64,000 nt of DNA. Origin: JANJUB01 sp964586225. Lineage in GTDB: Bacteria > Armatimonadota > Fimbriimonadia > Fimbriimonadales > Fimbriimonadaceae. This document shows, piece by piece, positions 33,795-41,910 of this stretch. Numbering within the stretch: position 1 is the stretch's first letter; each line of letters starts with the position of its first letter. The DNA lies in the NCBI GenBank assembly GCA_964586225.1, contig CAZPHD010000008.1, positions 10,561 through 74,560 of the forward strand, given 5' to 3'. Under the pieces are notes generated by a model that saw only the letters and a program-made list of their open reading frames with translations, did not search any database and had not been told where the DNA came from. The position numbers and the translations under genes are program-made.

Positions 33795-34567
33795 AGCTAC
33801 AGGTTTGGTGGGCGTTAGCCCGTGGTGTGTTGTTGGAGTCGCTGCGGCGCAAAGACCTGTGGGTCATCGCCATTCTTGGCATGCTGATCATGGCGTCGTC
33901 GGGCGCACTCGGTTTCTTTGGCGTTGATGGGCTCCAGACCTTCGCCAAGGACCTCGCCGTGACCGTGCTAGGCATGTTTTCGACGATCATTGCGATCCTC
34001 ACCACGGCGCGACTGCTGCCGGATGAAATTCGCAACCGCACGCTGTATCCGCTCCTCGCGCGGCCGATTTCCCGCTTTGATCTCCTGGCCGGAAAGCTCC
34101 TTGGAGCGATGCTTGCGACCTGGCTCGCGTTCGTGATTCTGCTCGCGCTGACCGCCGTCGCTTTGCTGATGTTTGGCGTCAAGTTCGAAGGCATCATGCT
34201 GCAATTCGCATTGCTCAAGATGATGGGTCTCGGGGTGCTGTGCGCGGTGACGCTCACGCTGAGCGCCTTCATGACACCGTCGGCGGCGGCGACGCTGAGC
34301 TTTGTGGTGGCGTTCGGCTCGTCGATGATCATCCGTGGCTTGACGATGGCCTACGAGACCGCATCGCCAGGCATGCAGTGGTTCTTCAAGGTGCTCAACG
34401 CAATGTTGCCCCAGTTCGGCTTGTTCGACATCGGCCCGCGCGTGGCGAACGAGCATTGGTCGCCCGTGCCGATGTGGGTCGTTGGTGCGCTGCTGGCTTA
34501 TGGCCTGGCCTACGGCGGCGCGATGCTCATGCTCGCGTGGTCGAAGTTTCGGAGCCAAGCCGTATGA
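33791..34567 (+). CDS. ABC-2-type permease subunit
   Basis: A 258-residue membrane protein with about six hydrophobic segments and the conserved LPDEIRNRTLYPLLARPISR cytoplasmic motif before the second helix pair, typical of NosY/ABC-2 permeases. Together with the upstream ATPase it forms an exporter of unknown substrate. It overlaps both neighbours by ATGA. Confidence 0.9.
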   Translation: MKLQVWWALARGVLLESLRRKDLWVIAILGMLIMASSGALGFFGVDGLQTFAKDLAVTVLGMFSTIIAILTTARLLPDEIRNRTLYPLLARPISRFDLLAGKLLGAMLATWLAFVILLALTAVALLMFGVKFEGIMLQFALLKMMGLGVLCAVTLTLSAFMTPSAAATLSFVVAFGSSMIIRGLTMAYETASPGMQWFFKVLNAMLPQFGLFDIGPRVANEHWSPVPMWVVGALLAYGLAYGGAMLMLAWSKFRSQAV

Positions 34568-35508
34568 AGGCGGCCCCCATTGCGATCGGGCTCATGGTGG
34601 GCTCGGGGCTCTTTGCCACGACGCTCAAAGGCGAAGTGGATGCGCCACGCGACATCAGCGGTCTGAATGCGCACGAGACGCACGCCTCGGCAACCTTGCT
34701 TGGGCAGTTTCGAACGAGTCTCAGCTCGTGGCTGTGGCTGCGAACCGATCTCTATTTGCACAACGGTGTCGAGATGCGACAGCTCACCGAGGCCGAGCGC
34801 GCGCGAGGCAAGCAAGGCGTCGGCAACTCGGAGCACGGGCAGGATGCGCTTCACGATGACTCTTCAATCGTGACCGTTGTGCCAGGAAAAGAACAAGATT
34901 TTCGAGGAATATTTGGTGATATCGAGCGCGCGACCAAGGCATACAAGCGCATGGAGGGCCACGCGCATAACGATCCGAAGTCAGCGCTACCCCTCTTCCG
35001 GTTGATGACATGGGTGGACCCTCAGTTCATCCCCGGTTGGATTACGGGAGCCACCGTGCTTGGTCGCGAGCGGACTGATGCGGCACTCGACATGGGCATT
35101 GAACTGCTCAAGGAGGGCCTCAAGCACAATCCCAACAGCCCTTCAGTTCTGAGCGAGCTTGGGCGCTTTTATGCGAGCAAGAAGCACGATTTCACAAAGG
35201 CGGTTCCCTACTTGCGGCGCGCGGTGGAGTTGGAAGTCGAGCCTTCGCAGTTGGATGAGGTGGAGGCCGACGGTCTCCTCTCAGCGTACCGCTGGCTCTG
35301 TTTGAGTTATCGCGAACTGAACAAGATGGGCCAGATGCATACGGTTGCGCGGCGGGGTCTCAAGCTCTTTGAGGATGATCCCGTGTTGCTCCGCGCCTCC
35401 ATGGAGGCTCCGTATATCTTTACGGAGATGGGGCAGCGCGAGTGGATTCAGCAGGCAATCGAGGCTTCCGAGCACGAAGAAGACGACCACGATCACCACC
35501 ATCACTAG
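34564..35508 (+). CDS. TPR-like exported protein with His-rich C-terminus, ABC partner
   Basis: About 314 residues from MKAAPIAIGLMVGSGLFATT, one N-terminal hydrophobic segment serving as signal or anchor. The C-terminal half is helical and resembles tetratricopeptide repeats (GIELLKEGLKHNPNSPSVLSELGRFYASKKHDFTKAV). The extreme C-terminus is acidic and His-rich (EEDDHDHHHH), which could bind a metal. Coupled to an ABC exporter, it may be its extracytoplasmic adaptor; that is inference. The frame upstream of 34564 runs antisense-like through the permease gene and was rejected. Confidence 0.8.
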   Translation: MKAAPIAIGLMVGSGLFATTLKGEVDAPRDISGLNAHETHASATLLGQFRTSLSSWLWLRTDLYLHNGVEMRQLTEAERARGKQGVGNSEHGQDALHDDSSIVTVVPGKEQDFRGIFGDIERATKAYKRMEGHAHNDPKSALPLFRLMTWVDPQFIPGWITGATVLGRERTDAALDMGIELLKEGLKHNPNSPSVLSELGRFYASKKHDFTKAVPYLRRAVELEVEPSQLDEVEADGLLSAYRWLCLSYRELNKMGQMHTVARRGLKLFEDDPVLLRASMEAPYIFTEMGQREWIQQAIEASEHEEDDHDHHHH

Positions 35509-35538
35509 TGCGCCTTGGACCTATAGGACCTGTAAGAC

Positions 35539-36807
35539 CTATCTGAACCTCTCGTGAGCATAACGCTCAAGCATCTCGCGTTGGTCCGGGTGGGCGATCG
35601 CGGCCAACGCCATCGCCCGTTGGCGCAAGTTCTTGCCGTACAGATACGCCACGCCGTACTCCGTGATGATGTAGTGCACGTTCGCGCGCGTGGTCACCAC
35701 GCCCCCGCCCGGTTTGAGCTCGGGCACAATGCGCGACTCGCCCCGGCTCGTCACGGATGGCAAAGCGATCATCGGCTTTCCACCCTCGGAAAGCGAAGCA
35801 CCCCGGATGAAGTCCATCTGACCGCCGATGCCTGAGTAGATGCGCGTACCGATCGAGTCGGCGCACACCTGACCGGTGATGTCCACCTCAATCGCGCTGT
35901 TGATGGCCACGACCTTTGGATTGCGCCGAATGACCGCCGCGTCGTTGATGTAAGCCACGTCCAGCATGGCAACCTGCGGATTGTCATCCACAAAGTCAAA
36001 CAGCCGTCGCGAGCCCAGCACGAAGCTTGCGACCAACTTGCCCGGGTGCACGCGCTTCTTGCTTCCGTTGATGACGCCGCGCTCGACGAGGTCGATCACG
36101 CCGTCGCTGAACATCTCGCTGTGGACGCCGAGGTTCTTGTGCGTGGTCATCGCCGCGAGGACGGCGTCGGGGATTCCGCCGATGCCCATCTGCAGCGTCG
36201 ATCCGTCCTCGATGAGCTCGGCGCAGTAGCGGCCGATCTGGCTTTCGATCTCGCCGGGAGCGCCGGGAGAATGCTCAGGCAGGGGCTCGTCGTGCTCAAA
36301 GTAAGCGGTGAGGCTGCTGATGTGGATGAGGCCATCGCCGTGCGTGCGCGGCATGTGGCGATTCACCTGCGCGATGACCTTCTTGGCGCTGAGCACTGCC
36401 GCGCGCGTGGCCTCGATCGACACGCCCAGCGAGCAGAAGCCGTGCTTGTCGGGCGGGGAAACCTGAACCAGGACCGCATCAAGCGGAATGATCCCTTGGG
36501 TGAACATCTTGGGGACTTCACTCAGGAAGACGGGGATGAAGTCAGCGCGGCCTTCGTTGACGGCCTTGCGGATGTTGCCGCCGACGAACAGCGCGTTAAC
36601 CCGGAAGTGGCCCTCCATGCCCGGCTCGGCATAGGGAGCGACGCCTTCGGTGTGAAGCTGGACGATCTCGACATCTCGGAGGTCGTCCTTCCGGGCGGCG
36701 AGGGCCTTGACGAGCGCTTGCGGGGCGGCCGCCATGCCGTGAATATAGATCCGATCACCGGATTGGATTGAGCTGACGGCTTCGAGGGCGGTGCTGGCTT
36801 GACGCAT
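35539..36807 (-). CDS. Acetyl-CoA hydrolase/CoA-transferase family protein
   Basis: A 422-residue protein of the butyrate- or 4-hydroxybutyrate-CoA transferase type. The catalytic Glu lies in GVHSEMFSDGVIDL, and GIGGQMDFIRGASLSEGGK and TEYGVAYLYGKNLRQRA are family blocks. It moves CoA between acyl-CoA and acetate or another short acid in energy metabolism. CACAAT is 7 bases before the ATG. No acyl-CoA dehydrogenase or kinase is adjacent. Confidence 0.93.
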   Translation of the reverse strand: MRQASTALEAVSSIQSGDRIYIHGMAAAPQALVKALAARKDDLRDVEIVQLHTEGVAPYAEPGMEGHFRVNALFVGGNIRKAVNEGRADFIPVFLSEVPKMFTQGIIPLDAVLVQVSPPDKHGFCSLGVSIEATRAAVLSAKKVIAQVNRHMPRTHGDGLIHISSLTAYFEHDEPLPEHSPGAPGEIESQIGRYCAELIEDGSTLQMGIGGIPDAVLAAMTTHKNLGVHSEMFSDGVIDLVERGVINGSKKRVHPGKLVASFVLGSRRLFDFVDDNPQVAMLDVAYINDAAVIRRNPKVVAINSAIEVDITGQVCADSIGTRIYSGIGGQMDFIRGASLSEGGKPMIALPSVTSRGESRIVPELKPGGGVVTTRANVHYIITEYGVAYLYGKNLRQRAMALAAIAHPDQREMLERYAHERFR

Positions 36808-36859
36808 TGGCTCAATTGTGACTGAGAACTGACCCTATTTGAACATCAGGGAGGTCTTT

Positions 36860-37641
36860 TCAAGGCACCCGGAGCCGAATCACCTCTCCCGGTTTGCCGA
36901 GCTTGCTCTTACCAACCTCGATCCCTATCTTCTCGTATTGGTCCTGACCGATCGTTTGCCCGTGCTTGAGCACCGGACCGGATTCGATCACATAGACCGC
37001 GAGATCCAGCAACCGCGTGTACCATGAGCCTGCGTCGCCCGTCGCGCGCACGATCTCGAACTCGGCATGGCCAAACGCCTCCATCCCGAGCGTGCTCATG
37101 CTCCACTCGCGGTCGGAATCGCGGCTGGCGATGACGTTCACCCACAGCGCAAGGAACGAGTCGTCGTCTTCCGCCATCTCGATGCCCACCTTCGGCGTGA
37201 CGNNNNNNNNNNCTGCCCCGACGAGCCGACATACCAACCCACGACCGGGTGAGCCAGCGAGATCGCCGCCGACGCCCGGGTTGCGGCGCGCGCCCGGAGG
37301 ATGGCTGGTTGATCGCCCGCGGCCACCACGATGAGGTGGCTTCCGTGCGCGGTGTCCGTGGGTTCGCCATGCCAAAAGCGCGAGATCTGCGTGTTCTGCG
37401 CAACCTCGCCGCCCGGAATCGGCGCGGGCATATGGGCAACGATCAGGTCGATCCCGTCAACAGCGATTTCAACCCCCGAGTGGGACGAGTCAGTCGACTT
37501 CACCCGGAGGTTGGAGAACTTGCTGCGGGCCGCATCCTGGATTTTCGCGGCATCCAGTGGCGATGTGTCCGGCATGAGCACGAACAGCATCATCGGCCCG
37601 CCCGATTCCTTGGGTTTCCTTCCGAAAAGCCGCCCCAGCAT
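36860..37641 (-). CDS. DUF4261-like protein, interrupted by a 10-N assembly gap
   Basis: The N-terminal part (from MLGRLFGRKPKES at 37641) and the C-terminal part (VTPKVGIEMAEDDDSF through VIRLRVP) lie in different frames on either side of N bases 37203-37212. Blocks GGEVAQNTQISRFWHGEP and HGSHLIVVAAGDQPA fit the DUF4261 family. The frame change shows that the gap is not really 10 bases; the gene is probably intact in the organism. It lies 4 bases after the DUF1579 gene. Confidence 0.7.
37203..37212. other. Assembly gap (10 N)
   Basis: Ten N bases. The coding frame differs before and after, so the true missing length is not congruent with 10 modulo 3 in this gene. Confidence 0.99.
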
Positions 37642-37645
37642 CGTG

Positions 37646-38152
37646 TTACATCCTCGCAAAACTGACTTTCATGAACTCGTACCAGTTGCCGTCGTCATCC
37701 TGGCCAAGTGAGGTCATCGTGCGATTGTTTTCATCGATGATCTCGTGCACGTCGCGGTAGTTGGCGGTTTCGCCGTCCTTCATCATGTGCGGGCCGACGC
37801 AATCGAGCGTCATCACGCGGCCATCCGCGCTAAGAGTTCCGGTCTGCTTCCATAGGTGTGATGACATGTCGGCAATCCAGAATCCGCGATACTCCTTGAA
37901 GGAGACATCATAACCCAGGCCGTTCTTGTAGTGCATCTGTCCGCCGCCCGGCATCTCGGCGGTGCCCTCGCCAAATGCCCAGAGACCACCCAGGTTCTGA
38001 ACGACTTCGGTGCCTTCCGAGCTCGACTCGGACCCATCCGGCATGATCATCACGCTTGAGGTTTTCCAGTTGCCCACGAGTTTGTTGAGCCACTCGTGCT
38101 CGGGTAGCGGCTTCGTGCCGCTCATGTCCATCTCTTCCATTTCGTTGCTCAT
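37646..38152 (-). CDS. DUF1579-family protein
   Basis: About 168 residues from MSNEMEEMD. The family core is HEWLNKLVGNWKTSS...ESSSEGTEVVQNLGGLWAFGEG and later WYEFMKVSFARM. The fold is a beta-barrel; function unknown. A GGAGGA ribosome-binding site lies 7-8 bases before the ATG, one of the clearest in the window, and the long upstream frame was rejected for that reason. Confidence 0.87.
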   Translation of the reverse strand: MSNEMEEMDMSGTKPLPEHEWLNKLVGNWKTSSVMIMPDGSESSSEGTEVVQNLGGLWAFGEGTAEMPGGGQMHYKNGLGYDVSFKEYRGFWIADMSSHLWKQTGTLSADGRVMTLDCVGPHMMKDGETANYRDVHEIIDENNRTMTSLGQDDDGNWYEFMKVSFARM

Positions 38153-38194
38153 TTCAAGTTCCTCCCGTGAATGCACTATTCTATCTGAGGCATC

Positions 38195-38614
38195 ATGGGA
38201 GTTAACACGCTTTTCACAGGCATTTTGCGACTGCCGGAGATGGTCCCCATCTGCGGGATTGCGCTCGTTGGGTCTCACGCTCGTGGAGACGCGCGGCCAG
38301 GTTCTGATGTCGACTTGGTGATCCTGGTCGAGGATCCTCAATCCATGCTGACAGGGTCGTGGGTGGGGGCGTTCGGTGAGGTGGTGTCTTCGGAAGTCGA
38401 AGACTACGGTGCGCTCATTTCGCGCCGGGTGTTGTATTCCGATGGAGTGGAAGTGGAGTTCGGCTTTGCTCGGCCGAGTTGGGCAGATGTGCCGCTGGAT
38501 GAAGGGACGCGGACCGTGCTCGCGGGTGGTGTACGAGTGCTGTACGATCCGCACGGTTTGTTCGCGCAGGCGATGCTTCACGCCGGTACGAACAAAACCG
38601 GCGTGAAGCCGTAA
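38195..38614 (+). CDS. Nucleotidyltransferase (MNT-type minimal domain)
   Basis: A 139-residue protein of the DNA polymerase beta superfamily: GSHARGDARPGSDVDLVIL contains GS and the two metal-binding Asp residues; a third acidic residue is in VEVEFGF. Minimal nucleotidyltransferases act in HEPN-MNT toxin-antitoxin pairs or modify antibiotics, but no HEPN gene is adjacent. TATCTG lies 7 bases before the ATG. The last codons form a strong hairpin (38575-38609). Confidence 0.85.
   Translation: MGVNTLFTGILRLPEMVPICGIALVGSHARGDARPGSDVDLVILVEDPQSMLTGSWVGAFGEVVSSEVEDYGALISRRVLYSDGVEVEFGFARPSWADVPLDEGTRTVLAGGVRVLYDPHGLFAQAMLHAGTNKTGVKP
38575..38609. terminator. Perfect hairpin overlapping the 3' end of the nucleotidyltransferase gene
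   Basis: GCTTCACGCCGGT and ACCGGCGTGAAGC form a 13-bp perfect stem with a 9-base loop, inside the last 13 codons. No T tract follows. It may act in 3'-end stabilisation or as a transcription stop. Confidence 0.6.
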
Positions 38615-38655
38615 GCGAGGCACGAGGCATCCCCGCCCTACGTGAACCTCCGACA

Positions 38656-38683
38656 ATCCAAAATCCAAAATCACAAATCCAAA
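38656..38683. repeat. Heptamer array ATCCAAA (copy 2)
   Basis: Four words in exact register: ATCCAAA, ATCCAAA, ATCACAA, ATCCAAA. It ends three bases before the stop codon of the minus-strand GH43 gene. Confidence 0.85.
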
Positions 38684-38686
38684 ATG

Positions 38687-39649
38687 TTAACGCGGGATCG
38701 GATGCGCCTTCACACCTTCGAAGGTCTGCTTCACCGGCAAGATATTGCCATCCTTGTCGAACACTAGCTTATCGAGGCAGACGACTCGCGCGTTGGCGTC
38801 CGTCTCCTCAAGAGGCCGTCGGTGATAACAAATCACATACTCTTCCGTGCCCGGTAGCTTCAACACCGAGTGGTGCCCCGAGCCCTTGCCCACTGTGGGG
38901 TCCGTGCCCAGGATCTGGCCGATGCGCACAAACGGACCGGTCGGCGACTTCGAGCGAGCGTACGCAACACCGTAAGTCGAGTTCGTCCAGCCACCCTCCG
39001 ACCACATGAACACATACTCGCCGTTGCGCTTCAGCATGAAGCTACCTTCGACATACCCCTCGGGCGTGATCTCCTTGAACTCGCCCTCGGTGCTCAGCAT
39101 GTCCTTTGAGAGCTTCACCACGTTTGCGTGCTTCCAGCCGCCGTAGTAGAGATAGGCTTGGCCGTCGTCGTCCAGGAACGCCATCGCATCAATCGGTTGG
39201 GCGCCGTTGATGTATTCCTTGATCAGCGGCCGACCGAGCGCATCCTTAAAGGGCCCGCCCGGCGACTTGCTGGTCGCGACGCCGATGCCGGCCCCATCGC
39301 CCGCGCTGAAGTACATGAAGTAGGTGCCATCGCGCTCGATCACGGTCGGCGCCCAAGCCGCCCGGTTTGTGCTCCAAGGCACGTCCTTGAAGTCGAGAAT
39401 GCGCCCCTCGCGACGCCAATGCACCAGGTCGGGCGAACTGAACGCCTCGAAAAAGGTCTGCTTCTCGTAGGGCGCGGAATAGGTCGGATAAACGTAATAG
39501 CGCCCTTCAAAGACGTGAATCTCCGGGTCGGCATACCAGCCCGAGAAGATCGGGTTTTTCGAAGTCATCGGTGCTTGAGGCATCATGGCGGCGGTGAGAG
39601 CGAGGGTGAGGAGCACGCTTGGAATGTTGGCATGTTGGCGGGTTGGCAT
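38687..39649 (-). CDS. GH43-family glycoside hydrolase
   Basis: A protein of up to 320 residues; five-bladed propeller glycosidase (arabinofuranosidase or xylosidase group). Catalytic residues fit: Asp in FSGWYADPEIH (base), Asp in AQPIDAMAF (pKa modulator), Glu in YVEGSFML (acid). A hydrophobic segment VLLTLALTAAMM suggests export. The first eleven codons (MPTRQHANIPS) are translated from an octamer repeat; GTG at 39616 is the alternative start that avoids it. Confidence 0.9.
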   Translation of the reverse strand: MPTRQHANIPSVLLTLALTAAMMPQAPMTSKNPIFSGWYADPEIHVFEGRYYVYPTYSAPYEKQTFFEAFSSPDLVHWRREGRILDFKDVPWSTNRAAWAPTVIERDGTYFMYFSAGDGAGIGVATSKSPGGPFKDALGRPLIKEYINGAQPIDAMAFLDDDGQAYLYYGGWKHANVVKLSKDMLSTEGEFKEITPEGYVEGSFMLKRNGEYVFMWSEGGWTNSTYGVAYARSKSPTGPFVRIGQILGTDPTVGKGSGHHSVLKLPGTEEYVICYHRRPLEETDANARVVCLDKLVFDKDGNILPVKQTFEGVKAHPIPR

Positions 39650-39783
39650 GTTGGTGTGTAGCGCTTCGGGGTCCCGGCGAGGTTTCCGGTGTGATCCGAG
39701 ACGCTAACAGACCAACAAGCTTAAAGGCCAACATGATCACAGGCCAACAAGCCAACGTGCCAACGTGCCAACAAGCCAACTCC
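39619..39783. repeat. Octamer arrays in inverted arrangement
   Basis: Left arm 39619-39658: TTGGAATG, TTGGCATG, TTGGCGGG, TTGGCATG, TTGGTGTG. Right arm 39712-39783: CCAACAAG, CTTAAAGG, CCAACATG, ATCACAGG, CCAACAAG, CCAACGTG, CCAACGTG, CCAACAAG, CCAACTCC. The arms are complementary; the centre is unique sequence of about 53 bases. The right arm ends one base before the S9 stop, the left arm overlaps the GH43 N-terminus. Confidence 0.93.
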
Positions 39784-39784
39784 T

Positions 39785-41791
39785 TCACGCCTTCAAATGC
39801 CGCTCCCACCACGCGATGATCTCGCCGAGGCGATGCAATCTCATATCCGGCGGACCGTTGCGGCTCATGCCGTGGGAGGTGTTCGCCGGGTAGCGGACAA
39901 ACCGGCATTCGATGCCTTGGTGCCACAGTGCGGCGTGGACTTGCTCCGATTGCTCGATGTTGCACCGCAGGTCGCCTTCGCTATGGATGATCAGCGTCGG
40001 CGTCTTGGCGTTGCGGAAATAGGCGATCGGCGAGCTCTTCCAAAGCTGTTCGATGTTGTCGAAGAACACGCCCGGCCAGTAGTGGTCCTCGCCCTGGAGG
40101 AAGTCGCTGCTGCCCGAAAACGACACCATGTTCGAGACACACCGGTCGGTGATAGCGGCCTTGAAGTCGTTCGTGTGGCCGATGGCCCAGTTCGTCATGT
40201 AGCCGCCGTAGCTACCCCCCATGACGCCCATTTGACCGGGGTGGATGTAGGGTTGATGCTGCATCCAGCGCATGACGGTCTCGATGTCTTGCCAGTCCTT
40301 GTTGCCCCAATCGCCCTTGATGGCCATCGTGTGGGCTTCGCCGTAGCCTTTGGAGCCGCGGGGGTTGCTGTAAACGACCACATAACCGCTGGCGGCGAGG
40401 AGTTGGAACTCGTGGAAGAACGACCAGCCGTACTGCGTGTGCGGTCCGCCGTGAATCTCCAACACTGCGGGGTAGCGCTTCGGCGCGAGGTAGTCGACCG
40501 GGAGCATCACCCACGCGTGAACTTGGGTGCCATCCGGCGTCTCGAGCCACAGCTCCTCCGGCTCGCTGAGCTTGACTTCTTCCAACCAGGCCTTATTGAA
40601 GGCGGTCAAGACACGCGGTTCTTCAGGGTGCTGGCTGAGGTCGTAGACCGCGACTTCGTTGGGTTTCGTGGCGGTGCCAAACACACAAGCGACGCGCTCG
40701 CCATCGCGGCTGAGGTTGCCGACTTGTAGCGCGTGGTGGCCCTTCGTGAGGAGTTGGACGCCGCCCTGGGCAAGGGTTACGTAGCCAAGTTGGACCTCGC
40801 CGTGGTGGCCCACCGACACATAGATCGCTTGACTGTCGGGGGACCACTCGACCACGCCGTCGCCGGAGACTTCGCGCGTGTCGGATAGGGTGGCTGTGGA
40901 GAGGCAGTAGTCGTCGTTCTCGGTTAGGCATCGGCCGCCATTGCCGTCGGCCGGGACGATGTACAGCCGGTCGTTCCGTACGCCCCAGCCGTCGTCGGCC
41001 GTGTTGCCGAGGTAAGCCAGCCACTTGCCGTCAGGCGACCAGCGAAGGTTGGACTTCGATCCGCTCGCGATGCCCTCGAGTCGCCACACCTGGCCTTCGA
41101 GGTCGACGCGCACAATGCCGTCATTGGCAGCATCAAACATTGGCCGGGCCGCGAACGAGTGGCAGATGGCGAGTTCCTTCGAGTCGGGCGACCAGTCGAA
41201 GCTGTAATAGCCGAGCCGGTCGCCACTGTAAAGCTTCCTATACTCGCCGGTGCCAGTGTCCACCACATAGACCGCATAGCGATCATCGAGGAAGTAGCCG
41301 TCGCCATCAAGGCGGTACGACTCGGTAGTGATCACGCGGGCCGGGGTGCTGAGGTTCTTGGATTTTCGGGCCTCAAGGGCTTCGGTGGTCCATTCGGCGT
41401 CGGTCTCTCGGAAGGTGAAGGCGATGTGCTTGCCGTCGGGAGACCAGCGGAATCCGCCGAGCGAGCCTTCGGGGAGGTTGGTGAGCTTGGTAGCTTCGCC
41501 GCCGTCAGCGGGAATGATGAAGAGCTGCGGCCGCTTGCCCTCGCGCCCGCTGATGAAGGCGATCTTCCGGCCGCAGGGGCTCCAGCGCCCATGCCCGGCC
41601 CCGGCTTCGCCCGTCGTCCACGACTTGGCATGGCCTTCGAGGTCCACCGTCCAGAGCTGGGTGACGTAAGCGTTGCGGTCGTTGACGGTCTTCTTGGCGA
41701 AGAGAATGTGCTGTCCGTCGGGGGAGATTTGGGGATCACCGACGAAGGTGAGTTTGAGCAGATCGTCGGCAGTCACGGAGCGCTTCGGCAT
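39785..41791 (-). CDS. S9 family prolyl oligopeptidase-like serine peptidase
   Basis: A 668-residue protein. The first about 400 residues are WD40-like PD40 beta-propeller blades (ISPDGQHILFAKK, WSPDGKHIAF, WSPDSKELAI). The C-terminal alpha/beta hydrolase carries Ser in MGGSYGGYMT, Asp in IHSEGDLRC and His in NTSHGMSR. It cleaves short peptides such as acylaminoacyl or dipeptidyl substrates. No signal peptide is seen. TAACAT lies 7 bases before the ATG. Confidence 0.94.
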   Translation of the reverse strand: MPKRSVTADDLLKLTFVGDPQISPDGQHILFAKKTVNDRNAYVTQLWTVDLEGHAKSWTTGEAGAGHGRWSPCGRKIAFISGREGKRPQLFIIPADGGEATKLTNLPEGSLGGFRWSPDGKHIAFTFRETDAEWTTEALEARKSKNLSTPARVITTESYRLDGDGYFLDDRYAVYVVDTGTGEYRKLYSGDRLGYYSFDWSPDSKELAICHSFAARPMFDAANDGIVRVDLEGQVWRLEGIASGSKSNLRWSPDGKWLAYLGNTADDGWGVRNDRLYIVPADGNGGRCLTENDDYCLSTATLSDTREVSGDGVVEWSPDSQAIYVSVGHHGEVQLGYVTLAQGGVQLLTKGHHALQVGNLSRDGERVACVFGTATKPNEVAVYDLSQHPEEPRVLTAFNKAWLEEVKLSEPEELWLETPDGTQVHAWVMLPVDYLAPKRYPAVLEIHGGPHTQYGWSFFHEFQLLAASGYVVVYSNPRGSKGYGEAHTMAIKGDWGNKDWQDIETVMRWMQHQPYIHPGQMGVMGGSYGGYMTNWAIGHTNDFKAAITDRCVSNMVSFSGSSDFLQGEDHYWPGVFFDNIEQLWKSSPIAYFRNAKTPTLIIHSEGDLRCNIEQSEQVHAALWHQGIECRFVRYPANTSHGMSRNGPPDMRLHRLGEIIAWWERHLKA

Positions 41792-41798
41792 GGGTGGG

Positions 41799-41804
41799 AT
41801 GTTA
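41799..41804 (-). promoter_or_regulatory. -10-like hexamer TAACAT of the S9 peptidase gene
   Basis: TAACAT on the minus strand, 7 bases before the ATG at 41791. No Shine-Dalgarno sequence is present. Confidence 0.55.
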
Positions 41805-41815
41805 CCGCTTGGGAG

Positions 41816-41905
41816 AGTTGGCAGTCAGCAGTTGGCAGTTAGCAGTTGGCAGCGAGCGCTTGTTACTTCCGGGAACTGCTCACTGCCTACTGCTCACTGC
41901 AAACT
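41816..41905. repeat. Heptamer arrays AGTTGGC ... ACTGCTC, inverted
   Basis: Left arm 41816-41857: AGTTGGC, AGTCAGC, AGTTGGC, AGTTAGC, AGTTGGC, AGCGAGC in strict 7-base register. Right arm 41875-41905: ACTGCTC, ACTGCCT, ACTGCTC, ACTGCAA, ACT. The arms are imperfect complements across a centre of about 17 bases. It fills the gap between the S9 gene and the DUF1800 gene. Confidence 0.9.
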
Positions 41906-41910
41906 TCCCC

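Noticed and set aside
39619..39783. CRISPR array
   Set aside because: Words are 8 bases long with 3-base variation and no spacers; there are no cas genes.
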